DNA from: Streptomyces syringium
GTDB lineage: Bacteria; Actinomycetota; Actinomycetes; Streptomycetales; Streptomycetaceae
Assembly: GCF_017876625.1 (NCBI RefSeq)
Contig: NZ_JAGIOH010000001.1
Coordinates: forward strand, 1,736,001 to 1,800,000
Direction of reading: 5' to 3'
DNA: 64,000 nt
The position numbers were made by a program, and so were the translations under genes. Below are positions 43,122 to 54,904 of the stretch, piece after piece. Each line of letters opens with the position of its first letter. Within the stretch, counting starts at the first letter, position 1. A model generated the notes under the pieces. It did no database searches, was not told the origin of the DNA, and was given only the letters and a program-made list of their open reading frames with translations.

Positions 43122-44290
43122 TCGGCGTGACACCGGGCGAGCACCTCCCTGGCGAGCTGACGGTAGGCGGCGGCACCGACGGAGTTCGACGCGTACGTGG
43201 TGATGGGCTCGCCCGCGACCGTGGTCTCGGGGAAGCGCACCGTACGGCCGATGACGGTGTGGTAGACGTGATCGTCGAACGCCTCGACGACGCGCGCGAG
43301 GACCTCGCGGCTGTGCACGGTCCGCGAGTCGTACATCGTGGCGAGGATGCCGTCCAGCTCCAGCTCGGGGTTGAGCCGCTCCTGGACCTTCTCGATCGTC
43401 TCGGTGAGCAGTGCCACACCGCGCAGCGCGAAGAATTCGCACTCCAGGGGCACGATCACCTTGTGAGCGGCCGTCAGGGCGTTGACGGTCAGCAGGCCGA
43501 GCGAGGGCTGGCAGTCGATGACGATGTAGTCGTAGTCGGCCATCAGCGGCTTGAGCGCCCGCTGCAGGGTGGACTCGCGGGCCACCTCGCTGACGAGCTG
43601 GACCTCGGCCGCGGACAGGTCGATGTTGCTGGGCAGCAGGTCCATGTTGGGCACGGCCGTCTTCAGCAGCACCTCGTCGGCCTGCATGCCCCGCTCCATG
43701 AGCAGGTTGTAGACCGTCAGGTCCAGCTCCATCGGATTGACGCCGAGGCCGACGGAGAGGGCGCCCTGCGGGTCGAAGTCGACGAGCAGCACCCGGCGTC
43801 CGTACTCCGCGAGCGCGGCGCCCAGGTTGATGGTCGAGGTGGTCTTGCCGACCCCGCCCTTCTGGTTGCACATCGCGATGATCTTCGCGGGGCCGTGGTC
43901 GGTCAGCGGTCCCGGGATCGGGAAGTAGGGCAGCGGCCGTCCGGTGGGGCCGATCCGCTCGCGACGTTGACGGGCGGCGTCGGGCGCGAGCGTGGCCGCG
44001 TATTCGGGATCGGGCTCGTACTCCGCGTCGGGGTCGTAAAAGTGCCCCTCGGGCACGTCCTCGTAGTCGGCGAGAGGGGCGGAGTCTCTGCCGCCGCGGT
44101 CGCCGGCCATGGCGTTCACGTGATGGCCGTCCATGCTCTGGTGGGCTGTCGTCGTCGTGCTCTGGATGTGGTGGCGGGCTGCGAAGGTGTGGACAGCGAC
44201 GGAGCCGACAGCTTCGAGCCCCACGGGACTCTGGCCCTGCGCAGACATTCCTGGGTGACCACCCCCGGGAGCAAATGTCGACTCATTCAC
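43118..44290 (-). CDS. parA: ParA/Soj-family ATPase (orphan, condensin-linked)
   Basis: ATPase of 390 residues. A disordered N-terminal extension of about 130 residues, with acidic EYEPDPEY and Pro-rich stretches, precedes the ParA fold: Walker A KGGVGKTT at residues 144-151, VDFDPQGALS (Walker A'), and YDYIVIDCQPSLGLLT (Walker B). The remainder includes RGVALLTETIEKVQ and the C-terminal SNSVGAAAYRQLAREV. ParA proteins move cargo or chromosome loci over the nucleoid. This copy is not the oriC-linked parAB pair but the conserved copy heading the scpA-scpB operon. The GTG start at 44290 follows AGGAGGT. Confidence 0.92.
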   Translation of the reverse strand: MNESTFAPGGGHPGMSAQGQSPVGLEAVGSVAVHTFAARHHIQSTTTTAHQSMDGHHVNAMAGDRGGRDSAPLADYEDVPEGHFYDPDAEYEPDPEYAATLAPDAARQRRERIGPTGRPLPYFPIPGPLTDHGPAKIIAMCNQKGGVGKTTSTINLGAALAEYGRRVLLVDFDPQGALSVGLGVNPMELDLTVYNLLMERGMQADEVLLKTAVPNMDLLPSNIDLSAAEVQLVSEVARESTLQRALKPLMADYDYIVIDCQPSLGLLTVNALTAAHKVIVPLECEFFALRGVALLTETIEKVQERLNPELELDGILATMYDSRTVHSREVLARVVEAFDDHVYHTVIGRTVRFPETTVAGEPITTYASNSVGAAAYRQLAREVLARCHAE

Positions 44291-44503
44291 AAGTCGTCCT
44301 ACCTCCTTGGTGACCAGGAAACATCTAGATAGGTCAGCGTGGCACCATGCCGACGGTCTGCGACTCTATGGCGTGTCGGCGGTTCGCAGCAACACAATCC
44401 GCCGGAGACAGCGCGATGTGTCGGCAATCGAACAGCCTTCTGTCAAGGGTGTACGGCCCATAACCCGGAACTTTCACGGGCGGGCGCGCCGATGCGAAAA
44501 CAG

Positions 44504-44538
44504 CCCGGCCGGGCCTTGCTCAGCAAGGCCCGGCCGGG
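44504..44538 (-). terminator. Hairpin terminator after ald
   Basis: A perfect 17-base inverted repeat (44504-44520 and 44522-44538) around one central base lies 53 bases beyond the ald stop and upstream of parA. Confidence 0.8.
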
Positions 44539-44590
44539 TGTGCGCTCTTGGTGTGTCGCGTTGACGACGCACCGGGATTCAGCGGAGAAG

Positions 44591-45706
<1,116 letters not shown>

Positions 45707-45748
45707 GTCGATCACGGTCCTTGAATCAGATAATGACAGGCTAATCCG

Positions 45749-45766
45749 GATATGCCGGGGCATACC
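45749..45766 (-). promoter_or_regulatory. Imperfect palindrome in the ald leader
   Basis: GATATGCC and GGCATACC (one mismatch in the 8-base half-sites) are separated by 2 bases, about 43 bases before the ald start. It may be an operator for an alanine-responsive regulator (Lrp/AldR-type), but this is only a suggestion. Confidence 0.35.
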
Positions 45767-45796
45767 AGAGCAGACCGCGTCGATCGCGGCCCGACC

Positions 45797-45824
45797 AGTC
45801 TAATGAAGGATCTCGCGCTGTCTA
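45797..45824 (-). promoter_or_regulatory. Candidate ald promoter
   Basis: On the minus strand TAGACA (45824-45819) and TAGACT (45802-45797) are 16 bases apart, close to -35 and -10 consensus. They lie about 90 bases before the ald start and upstream of the palindrome listed separately. Confidence 0.4.
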
Positions 45825-45856
45825 GCCTTGTAAAGGGTCAATCTTTTCGCGAACCA

Positions 45857-48202
45857 CTACTGATTTCGTAGGCTGCCCTTCGGGGCCTGCTGGCCCTTGC
45901 CGTGCTGGGCCCGGTCCTGGCTCCGGTTCTGGGTCCGGTCCTGGCTCCGGTTCCGGGCCGCCTTCGAATCCGTGGTCCCGGCGAGGCCGGCGATCCCACC
46001 GCCCCCGGCTATCGGGGCCCCGGCCGCGCCGGGCGGCGGGTCACCGGCCGCTTCCGGCCCGGCGGCGCCGGAGCCGGCGGGAGCCGCCTCCAGCAGCCGC
46101 TCGGCCTCGGCACGGTGCAGATCGGCGGCCGGGCGGTCGCCCAGGCGCTCCAGGGTGTCCGCCAGGCGCAGCCGGACCGCCGCCTGCAGCCGTATGTCAC
46201 CCGCCTGCCGCGCGCACTCCACCGCCTCCAGACAGGTGCGCAGCGCCTCCTGCGGCCGGCCCGCGTACTCCTGCACCCGGGCGGCCTCGCTCAGGGCCCG
46301 CGCGTGGCCGGGCAGGTCCCGCAGCCTGCGGCACGCCGCCGCCGCCGCGCGCCAGCTGCGCAGCGCGTCGCCCCACTCGCCCGCGTAGGTGTACACCGCG
46401 CCGAGCCGCCCGTAGAGCCGTGCCTCGTCGGCGAGTTCACCCCGCGTCAGCCGCAGCTCCAGTCCGCGCCGGTACCAGTCGGCGGCGCGCTGCCAGTCGC
46501 CGAGCTCCTGGTGCGCGGCGGCGATGGATTCCAGCGACCGGCTGGTGGCGTACGGGTCGCCCGACTCGCGCGCCGCCCGCAGCGCCTCCCGGTAGCGGTC
46601 CAGCGCCTCCGTCGTACGGCCGGCCCGGGCGTCGAGGTCACCGAGGTTCAGCAGCGCCGCGCCCTTCTCCAGGGGCATCTCGCAGCGCTGCGCGACGTCG
46701 AGGACCAGTTGGTGCAGTCCGTACAGCTCCGGCGCCGCCCGCTCGGCTCCCAGATGGGCCGTCAGCGCCCGGGTCAGCGCGGAGACCAGCCGCCGGGCGA
46801 GCGTGTCGAGCCGGCCGTCCTCGACCGCGAGCCGGGCCGCGGCCAGCAGCGCCGGCAGCCGCGCCAGCAGCCACTCCTCGGCGGCCTGCCGAGTGGGAAA
46901 GCGCAGCGGGCGCGGCAGTTCGGCGATCCTCTTCCGGGTGGCGAGGTCCCCCGTTTCGGTGATGGCCCGGCAGGAGTGCAGCTGGCGTACGGTCCGCTCC
47001 AGCATCCGCGCCCGCGCCAGCTCCACCTCGGCGGGGCGCTCCCGCTCGTACAGCGCGGCACGCAGCATCGGGGCGAGGCAGCCGGGCACCCGGTACTGCG
47101 GTGCCGGGGGCTCGCAGGACCGGGCGCCGGCCCCGGCCGGTGCCCCGGCGGAGCCGGCCGGTGCCTCGGCGGGTTCGGCGCGCAGGAAGCCCTGGGCGGT
47201 GAATTCCTCCAGCGCGGCCTGCGCGGCGGAGACCGAACAGCCCGCCAGTGCGGAGGTGGTGTGGGCGTCGACGAGCCCGGCGGGGGCCAGGGCGAGCAGC
47301 CGCAGGAGCCGGGCGGGGGTTTGCGGCAGCGATTCGTAGGCCAGCCGGAAGGCCCGCCCCAGGGGCCGGCCGCCGACCCCTTCGTGGCCCTCGGCGGGCG
47401 CCAGTTCCCGCAGCCGCTTGGCCACGTCGACGACCGACATCTTGGGCCGGGCCGCGAGCCAGCCGCCGACGAGGACCAGCGCCGCGGGCTGACCGCCGCA
47501 CTCCTCCACGACACAGGCCGCGGCCACCGGGTCGCAGGTGATCCGGGTGGGGCCCGCGTACCCCTCCAGGAGATCGACGGCGGCGGCCACGTCGAGGCCG
47601 CCGAGGGTGCAGGGCCGCACATCGGGGACGCCCGTCAGCGGGCCCCGGGAGACAGCGACGACCAGGCACGCCGATTCGTCCGGCAGCAGCGGGTCCACCT
47701 GCTCGGCGCCCGCCGCGTCGTCGTAGAGCAGCACCACCCGGCGGCCGTCGAGCGCGCCGCGCAGCGCCTCGGTCAGCTCGTCCTCCCCGGCGCCGGCCGG
47801 TACGGGCGCGCCGAGCGCGGTGAGCAGGGCGCGGGCGGTCCGCTCGGTGGGGACGGGCTCGCCGTCGACCCCCGTGAGACGGGCGCGCACCACCCCGTCC
47901 GGGTACTCCCCGGCCAGCCGTCTCACCAGCTCCTCGGCCAGCGCCGTGCGTCCGGAGCCGGGCCGTCCGGCGATGAGCAGCACCCGGCTGCGCGGGGTCT
48001 TGCGGCCGGAGAGCGTGTCGAGCCCGGCACGGACGATGTCGGCGCGCAGCGCCTTGAGCTCACGGCCCCGGCCGACGAACCGGCCCGCCGTACCGCGGAC
48101 CTGACGGTCTCTCACCCCGGTACCCATGGCGGACAGCCGCCGCTCGGGCGGAGCCGCCGCCAGTCCTCCGGTCTCCACCGCCTGCTCCGCCACGGGGCCC
48201 AC
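45857..48202 (-). CDS. STAND-type (NB-ARC) ATPase with C-terminal TPRs
   Basis: Cytoplasmic protein of 781 residues. The nucleotide-binding domain starts near residue 40 (FVGRGRELKALRADI), with Walker A GRPGSGRTAL, Walker B-like VVLLYDDA and a downstream AFRLAYESLPQTPARLLRLLALAP winged-helix segment, as in the NB-ARC part of AfsR/SARP regulators. The last 300 residues carry TPR-like helical repeats (ALDRYREALRAARESGDPY, AADWYRRGLELR). There is no SARP or HTH effector domain, so it is a sensor/scaffold NTPase with unknown output. The GTG start at 48202 follows AGGTGG. The C-terminal 50 residues include a 24-base tandem repeat. Confidence 0.87.
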   Translation of the reverse strand: MGPVAEQAVETGGLAAAPPERRLSAMGTGVRDRQVRGTAGRFVGRGRELKALRADIVRAGLDTLSGRKTPRSRVLLIAGRPGSGRTALAEELVRRLAGEYPDGVVRARLTGVDGEPVPTERTARALLTALGAPVPAGAGEDELTEALRGALDGRRVVLLYDDAAGAEQVDPLLPDESACLVVAVSRGPLTGVPDVRPCTLGGLDVAAAVDLLEGYAGPTRITCDPVAAACVVEECGGQPAALVLVGGWLAARPKMSVVDVAKRLRELAPAEGHEGVGGRPLGRAFRLAYESLPQTPARLLRLLALAPAGLVDAHTTSALAGCSVSAAQAALEEFTAQGFLRAEPAEAPAGSAGAPAGAGARSCEPPAPQYRVPGCLAPMLRAALYERERPAEVELARARMLERTVRQLHSCRAITETGDLATRKRIAELPRPLRFPTRQAAEEWLLARLPALLAAARLAVEDGRLDTLARRLVSALTRALTAHLGAERAAPELYGLHQLVLDVAQRCEMPLEKGAALLNLGDLDARAGRTTEALDRYREALRAARESGDPYATSRSLESIAAAHQELGDWQRAADWYRRGLELRLTRGELADEARLYGRLGAVYTYAGEWGDALRSWRAAAAACRRLRDLPGHARALSEAARVQEYAGRPQEALRTCLEAVECARQAGDIRLQAAVRLRLADTLERLGDRPAADLHRAEAERLLEAAPAGSGAAGPEAAGDPPPGAAGAPIAGGGGIAGLAGTTDSKAARNRSQDRTQNRSQDRAQHGKGQQAPKGSLRNQ
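45911..45958. repeat. 24-base tandem repeat, two copies
   Basis: Copies at 45911-45934 and 45935-45958 differ at two positions; a partial third precedes. They encode (N)RSQDR(T/A)Q repeats in the tail of the STAND ATPase. In-frame 24-base units make copy-number variation tolerable. Confidence 0.85.
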
Positions 48203-48381
48203 TCCCGTCCACCTGCACGCACGAGCCCGTCGCGGCCGCGGCGGGAACGCGTCGAGCCTAGTTCACCGCCCAGCACACCTCGGGGGAAGCCCGATTCGCC
48301 TCACCGAAGATCACCTATTCGGTTGGCCTGATCGTCCGACCGAATCCTCTTCGAGTGGCGGGCGGGCGACCCCCGCGGTCG

Positions 48382-49008
48382 TCACACCTCGAACGGGCGG
48401 GCAGGCCACGGCGCCTGTGCCGGGCGGAGGTCGTCGAGGGCACCCGCGGCCCGCGCCGCGGCGAGCGAGAGGACGCCCACGACCAGGCAGTTGTTGTGCA
48501 GGTCACCCGCGAGGACGCCGCGCACCAGCTCGTCCAGCGGGACCCGGGCCAGCTCCATGTCGGCCTCCTCCTCGGAGACCTCGAACCGCTCGCCCTCCAC
48601 GTCGGACAGATCGCGGGCCAGGAAGACCCGTACGGCCTCGTCGCAGCCGCCCGGCGTGGTGTAGACGTCGGTGAGGACCCGCCAGTCCTCGGCCTTGACG
48701 TGCGCCTCCTCGTACAGCTCGCGCTGGGCCGCGCGCAGCGGGTTCTCGCCGGGGATGTCGAGCAGTCCGGCCGGGATCTCCCACAGCCGCTGGCGCACCG
48801 GGTGGCGGTACTGCTTGAGGACCAGCACCCGGTCCTGCTCGTCGAGGGCGAGGACGGCGACCGATCCGGGGTGCACCTGGTAGTCGCGCGTGACGGTGGA
48901 GCCGTCCGGCATCACCACCGCGTCCGTGACCACGCTGGTCTTGTTGCCGACGAACGGCGTCTTCGTCTCGGTGACCCGCCACTCCTCGGCGTTGTCCTTG
49001 ATGCCCAT
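48382..49008 (-). CDS. Nudix hydrolase, ADP-ribose pyrophosphatase-like
   Basis: Nudix enzyme of 208 residues. The Nudix box GLLDIPGENPLRAAQRELYEEAHV (key residues G, E, REL and EE) has one extra residue between G and E as in actinobacterial ADP-ribose pyrophosphatases, and His replaces the usual Gly near the end. The upstream VLVLKQYRHPVRQRLWEIPAG is the ADPRase dimer region. It probably hydrolyses ADP-ribose. Start ATG at 49008 follows GGAAGGAC. Its leader contains the terminator-like hairpin that follows pyrG. Gene order pyrG-Nudix is conserved in mycobacteria. Confidence 0.92.
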   Translation of the reverse strand: MGIKDNAEEWRVTETKTPFVGNKTSVVTDAVVMPDGSTVTRDYQVHPGSVAVLALDEQDRVLVLKQYRHPVRQRLWEIPAGLLDIPGENPLRAAQRELYEEAHVKAEDWRVLTDVYTTPGGCDEAVRVFLARDLSDVEGERFEVSEEEADMELARVPLDELVRGVLAGDLHNNCLVVGVLSLAAARAAGALDDLRPAQAPWPARPFEV

Positions 49009-49031
49009 GTGCGTCCTTCCGAAAAACAGAA

Positions 49032-49069
49032 ACCGGGGTGAGGGTCTCCTGGAAGATCCTCACCCCGGT
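49032..49069 (-). terminator. Hairpin with T-rich tail between pyrG and the Nudix gene
   Basis: A 12-base perfect inverted repeat (49032-49043 and 49058-49069) with a 14-base loop follows pyrG. On the minus strand it is followed by TTTCTGTTTTTC, a U-rich tail unusual in Streptomyces. The tail ends about 12 bases before the Nudix start, so the hairpin may attenuate readthrough into that gene. Confidence 0.75.
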
Positions 49070-49102
49070 AACCGTATAGGCCGACTGCCGGTCGGCCCGC
49101 GG

Positions 49103-50767
<1,665 letters not shown>

Positions 50768-51268
50768 AGGGGGGCTCCCGTGGTCGCGAGGTGAGGTGCG
50801 TATCGGCGATCACCCGGATTTCTTCGGGGGTGCCGTCGCTGCGGTTGGGGGGTCTTGCGCCCACCGGTCCACGGGGTACCAGGGTATCAGCGCCCGGGCC
50901 CGGGCGCGTCCGGCGGCGCCGTGGCGGCCCCCCGACGGTCCCTCGCGGGCTTCGCGGGTGCCTCCTTCGTGTCCCCCGGGCGGCACCTCGCCGGCCCCTC
51001 ACCGGCACCTGGCCGCCGTCTTCCCGGGCCCTCCCGGACACCTCCGCCGGCCTGTCCGACGCGGCCTCACGGGCCACCCATTCGGCACAGTTTCCTCCAC
51101 CAACTGTCGCGCGTCACACCAACTGGGCGTCGTATCCTGCACGGACACATGCAGCGAGCCGGCCGGCACGGCACCATCCCTGCCCCTCCCCGGAACAAGA
51201 GCTCGTCAAAGATCGCTTGACCGCAAGAGGACCCTTCGGGGTCACGTGGCCGTTCGACTGGAGATGAC
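50768..51268. other. 501-base divergent region between pyrG and the GH15 gene
   Basis: No gene is supported. It should hold both promoters and both leaders. A perfect 18-base palindrome GCGCCCGGGCCCGGGCGC at 50890-50907 lies 123 bases before the pyrG start and could form a hairpin in its leader; no other clear regulatory element is visible. Confidence 0.5.
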
Positions 51269-53071
51269 GTGGCCGGGCGTATCGAGGATTACGCACTCAT
51301 CGGCGATATGCAGACCGCCGCCCTTGTCTGCCGGGACGGTACGGCCGACTGGCTGTGCCTCCCCCGCTTTGATTCCCACGCGACGTTCGCCGGGCTGCTG
51401 GGCACCGAGGAGCACGGCTTCTGGCGCATCGGTCCCGCACACCCCTCGGGGGCGGCGCCACCGCACGCGGACCGGCGCCGGTACCGGGGGGACTCCCTCG
51501 TGCTCGAATCCGAATGGGACACCCCGCGCGGCACCGTGCGGGTGATCGACTTCATGCCGCCGCGTGACGGCGCGCCCCAGCTGATCCGGATCGTGGAAGG
51601 CGTCAGCGGCCGGGTGCCGATGCGCTCCTCGCTGCGGATGCGGTTCTCCTACGGCCGGGTCGTGCCGTGGGTCCACAAGGTCGGCGACCGCACGGTGGCC
51701 GTCGCGGGCCCCGACTCGGTGTGGCTGGACACCTCGGCCGAGACCTTCGGCAAGGACCTCACCACCTACTCCGACTTCACCGTCTCCCCCGGCGAGCGGG
51801 TCGCCTTCACCATCAGCTGGCAGCCCTCGCACCGCGAGGCACCGGCGCTGCCCGACCCGGAGGGGTCGCTGGAGGCGACGGAGGAGTTCTGGCGGGAGTG
51901 GGTCGAGCACTGTACGTACCACGGCCCCTACCGGGACGCCGTCGTCCGCTCGCTGATCACCCTCAAGGCGCTCACCTACGCCCCGACGGGCGGCATCGTC
52001 GCCGCGCCCACCACCTCGCTGCCCGAGGACATCGGCGGCTGCCGGAACTGGGACTACCGCTTCACCTGGCTGCGGGACGCCGCGATCACCCTCTCCTCGC
52101 TGCTGCGCACCGGCTACCGCGAAGAGGCGCGGGCCTGGCGCGAGTGGCTGCTGCGCGCGGTCGCCGGCGACCCGGAGAACCTCCAGATCATGTACGGCAT
52201 CGCGGGCGAGCGCGAGCTGGGCGAGGCCGAGCTGCCATGGCTGCCGGGCTACGAGAACTCCAGCCCGGTCCGGATCGGCAACGGCGCGGCGGGCCAGCTC
52301 CAGCTGGACGTCTACGGCGAGGTCACCGAGGCGCTGCACCTCGCGCACATGACCGGGCTCGCCCGCAACGACTACGCCTCGCTCCTCCAGCTGCGCCTCA
52401 TCGGCTATCTCGAGGATCACTGGAACGAGCCGGACGAGGGCATCTGGGAGGTGCGCGGCCCCCGCCGCCACTTCGTGCACTCCAAGGTGATGGCCTGGGT
52501 CGCGGTGGACCGCACCATCAAGCTCCTGGAGTCCGGGGACGTGGACGGCCCGCTGGAGCGCTGGCGCGAGCTGCGCGACGACATCCACCGGGACGTCTGC
52601 GAGAAGGGGTACGACAAGGAGCGCAACACCTTCACCCAGTCGTACGGCTCCAAGGAGCTGGACGCCTCGCTGCTGCTGATCCCGCAGATGGGTTTCCTGC
52701 CGCCCGACGACAAGCGCGTCATCGGCACCATCGAGGCCATCCAGCGCGAGCTGTCGACGCCGGACGGTTTCGTCCTGCGCTACCCCACCGCCGGCGAGGA
52801 CGCGGGCGTGGACGGTCTGGAGGGTGACGAGGGCGCCTTCCTGGCCTGCTCCTTCTGGCTCGCGGACGACCTCGCGATGATCGGCCGGGTGGACGAGGCC
52901 CGGCAGCTCTTCGAGCGGCTGCTGGCGCTCCGCAACGACCTGGGGCTGCTCGCGGAGGAATGGGACCCGCGCCTGCAGCGGCAGGTGGGCAACTTCCCGC
53001 AGGCCTTCAGCCACGTGCCGCTGATCGACACGGCGCTGCGGCTGACGGCGTCGAGCGCGTTCGGGGGCTGA
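51269..53071 (+). CDS. Glycoside hydrolase family 15 protein (trehalase/glucoamylase-like)
   Basis: Enzyme of 600 residues without a signal peptide, so cytoplasmic. The N-terminal beta-sandwich begins RIEDYALIGDMQTAALVCRDGTADWLCLPRFDS, typical of actinobacterial GH15 (the trehalase-like subgroup). The (alpha/alpha)6 barrel contains NWDYRFTWLRDAAITL and DEGIWEVRG (proposed catalytic acid Glu near residue 390), and AEEWDPRLQRQVGNFPQAFSH (catalytic base Glu near 562). It probably hydrolyses trehalose or an alpha-glucan. The GTG start at 51269 follows GGAG. It is divergent from pyrG. Confidence 0.92.
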   Translation: MAGRIEDYALIGDMQTAALVCRDGTADWLCLPRFDSHATFAGLLGTEEHGFWRIGPAHPSGAAPPHADRRRYRGDSLVLESEWDTPRGTVRVIDFMPPRDGAPQLIRIVEGVSGRVPMRSSLRMRFSYGRVVPWVHKVGDRTVAVAGPDSVWLDTSAETFGKDLTTYSDFTVSPGERVAFTISWQPSHREAPALPDPEGSLEATEEFWREWVEHCTYHGPYRDAVVRSLITLKALTYAPTGGIVAAPTTSLPEDIGGCRNWDYRFTWLRDAAITLSSLLRTGYREEARAWREWLLRAVAGDPENLQIMYGIAGERELGEAELPWLPGYENSSPVRIGNGAAGQLQLDVYGEVTEALHLAHMTGLARNDYASLLQLRLIGYLEDHWNEPDEGIWEVRGPRRHFVHSKVMAWVAVDRTIKLLESGDVDGPLERWRELRDDIHRDVCEKGYDKERNTFTQSYGSKELDASLLLIPQMGFLPPDDKRVIGTIEAIQRELSTPDGFVLRYPTAGEDAGVDGLEGDEGAFLACSFWLADDLAMIGRVDEARQLFERLLALRNDLGLLAEEWDPRLQRQVGNFPQAFSHVPLIDTALRLTASSAFGG

Positions 53072-53192
53072 GCCGGGCGGGACGCGTACGGTCGCGGCGG
53101 CGCTCCGGCCCGCCGTGGCCGGGGCGCCCCGGGAGGGGTGACGCGGCCGCCTTCCGTCCTGGCCACGGGCGGTTCCCTGCGAGGATCGGGGA

Positions 53193-54836
53193 ATGGAACC
53201 GCGAGGCCCGCAAGGGACGATCACCGTGGCGCGGGCTCTCGAACTGCCCGCGCTGCGCCGGGGGCTGCCCGAGGTCGTGGCCGCCGCCGACCGGCTGGAC
53301 CGGCCGGTGCGCTGGGTGCACGCCGGGGAGGCGCCGAACATCGCCGCACTGCTCAAGGGCGGCGAGCTGCTGCTGACCACCGGCCTGGGCGTGGGCACCC
53401 GCCCCGCCGAGCAGCGCGCCTTCGTCCGCGGCCTGGTGGAGCGGGACATCGCGGCCCTGGTGGTGGAGCTGGGCGCGCGCTTCGCGACGCTGCCCGCCGC
53501 GGTGGTCGACACGGCCCGCTCCTACGGTCTGCCGCTCGTCCAGCTGCACCGGGAGGTGCCGTTCGTGGCGGTGACCGAGGAGATCCACACCGAGCTGGTC
53601 AATGAGCACTACGCCCTGCTGCGCCGCGCCGAGGAGGTGCACCGGCAGTGCACGCGGGTGCTGCTGGACGGGGGCGGGGTGCCCGAGATCCTCCGGCTGT
53701 TCGCGGGCTTCGCGGGCAACCCGGTCTTCCTGGAGACGCCGGACGGCCGGCTGCTGTACGCGACGGGGCCCGAGCCCCAGCCGGGCGCCGCCGATCCGCT
53801 CCAGGTCTGGGAGGGGCTGCGGGCGGGGGCCGCCCCGGGCGGGGGCCTCGCGGGCAGCGTGGTCGCCGACATCCCGGGCAGCAGCGGCCCGGGGCCCGAC
53901 GCGGTTCGGGCGCGGCTGGCGGTCCTGCCGGTGAACGCGCCGCTCGCGCCGGTGCACCGCATCGCCGCGGACCGCACGGCGGGGCTGCTGGCGGTCGTCC
54001 TGCTCCAGGAGCGCCAGGAGGAGGAGCTGGCGGCGCGGGGCCGCGGCGACTTCCTGACCGACCTCGCCGAGGAGCGGCTGGACCCGGCGGACGCGCCCGC
54101 ACAGGCCCGGGTGCTGGGCTTCAGGCCCGGCCCGGGGCCGCTGCTGCCGGTGGTGCTGCGGCCGCAGCCCCGGCACGCGGGTCCGGCGCCGGCGGACAGC
54201 TGGGCGGCACTGGCCCGTGCGGTGCGCGAGGAGCTGACGGCGGTGGGCGCGCCGGTGCTGCTGGGCGTGCGGCTGCCGGAGGGCCGGATGCCGCTGCTGG
54301 TCGGGCTGCGCGAGGAGACGGACCGGGTGGCGGTCGCCGAGCGGGTGGCGGCGGCGCTGCGGGCGGGGGTGGAGCGGGCGTGGCCGGAGCGGGCGGGTTC
54401 CCGGCCGCCGGTCGTGGTGGTCGGCGCGGCGGTCGGCTGGGCCACGGCGGGTGCGGCCCTGCGGCACGCGGCGGACGCGGCGACGGCGGCGCAGGGACTG
54501 CCGGACCGGCCCTGGCACGATGTGCGGCGGCTGGACGTCGACCTGCTGCTGTGGCGGCTGCGCTCGCACGGCGATCTGTCGGCGTTCGTCGAGCGGGTCA
54601 TCGGCCCGCTCCTCGCGCACGACCGCGCCGCCCGCCCGCCGCTGCTGCCGACGCTGGAGACCTACCTCGCCCACGCGGGCCGCAAGGCGGAGACCGCACG
54701 CGAACTCCACCTCAACCGCCAGACCCTCTACGACCGGCTGGCCCGCATCGCCCGCCTGCTGGGCACGGACCTGGAGGACCCGCAGACGTCCCTGGCCCTG
54801 AGCCTGGCCCTGCAGGCGCGGCGGCATGTGACGTGA
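53193..54836 (+). CDS. PucR-family transcriptional regulator
   Basis: Regulator of 547 residues. The N-terminal PucR domain covers about residues 10-130 (LELPALRRGLPEVVAAADRLDRPVRWVHAGEAPNIAALLKGGELLLTTGLGV). A degenerate GGDEF-like central region (about 320-440) follows. The C-terminal HTH is LPTLETYLAHAGRKAETARELHLNRQTLYDRLARIARLLG. PucR proteins activate purine or other nitrogen catabolism genes, but the target here is unknown. Start ATG at 53193 with AGGA 7 bases upstream. It follows the GH15 gene at about 120 bases and may be separately transcribed. Confidence 0.9.
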   Translation: MEPRGPQGTITVARALELPALRRGLPEVVAAADRLDRPVRWVHAGEAPNIAALLKGGELLLTTGLGVGTRPAEQRAFVRGLVERDIAALVVELGARFATLPAAVVDTARSYGLPLVQLHREVPFVAVTEEIHTELVNEHYALLRRAEEVHRQCTRVLLDGGGVPEILRLFAGFAGNPVFLETPDGRLLYATGPEPQPGAADPLQVWEGLRAGAAPGGGLAGSVVADIPGSSGPGPDAVRARLAVLPVNAPLAPVHRIAADRTAGLLAVVLLQERQEEELAARGRGDFLTDLAEERLDPADAPAQARVLGFRPGPGPLLPVVLRPQPRHAGPAPADSWAALARAVREELTAVGAPVLLGVRLPEGRMPLLVGLREETDRVAVAERVAAALRAGVERAWPERAGSRPPVVVVGAAVGWATAGAALRHAADAATAAQGLPDRPWHDVRRLDVDLLLWRLRSHGDLSAFVERVIGPLLAHDRAARPPLLPTLETYLAHAGRKAETARELHLNRQTLYDRLARIARLLGTDLEDPQTSLALSLALQARRHVT

Positions 54837-54843
54837 CCCGTAA

Positions 54844-54904
54844 CCGGGGCTCCGCCCCGGGCCCCGGTCCTCGATCGCCGGACGGGCTTGTTCTTTCAAG
54901 CCCG
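54844..54904. terminator. Two adjacent hairpins between convergent genes
   Basis: Hairpin 1 (54844-54850 with 54854-54860) closely follows the PucR stop. Hairpin 2 (54883-54890 with 54897-54904) overlaps the last codons of the minus-strand glycosyltransferase. The intervening TCCTCGATCGCCGGACGGGCT-type segment matches one arm of the 39407-39458 repeat except for one base. Confidence 0.65.
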
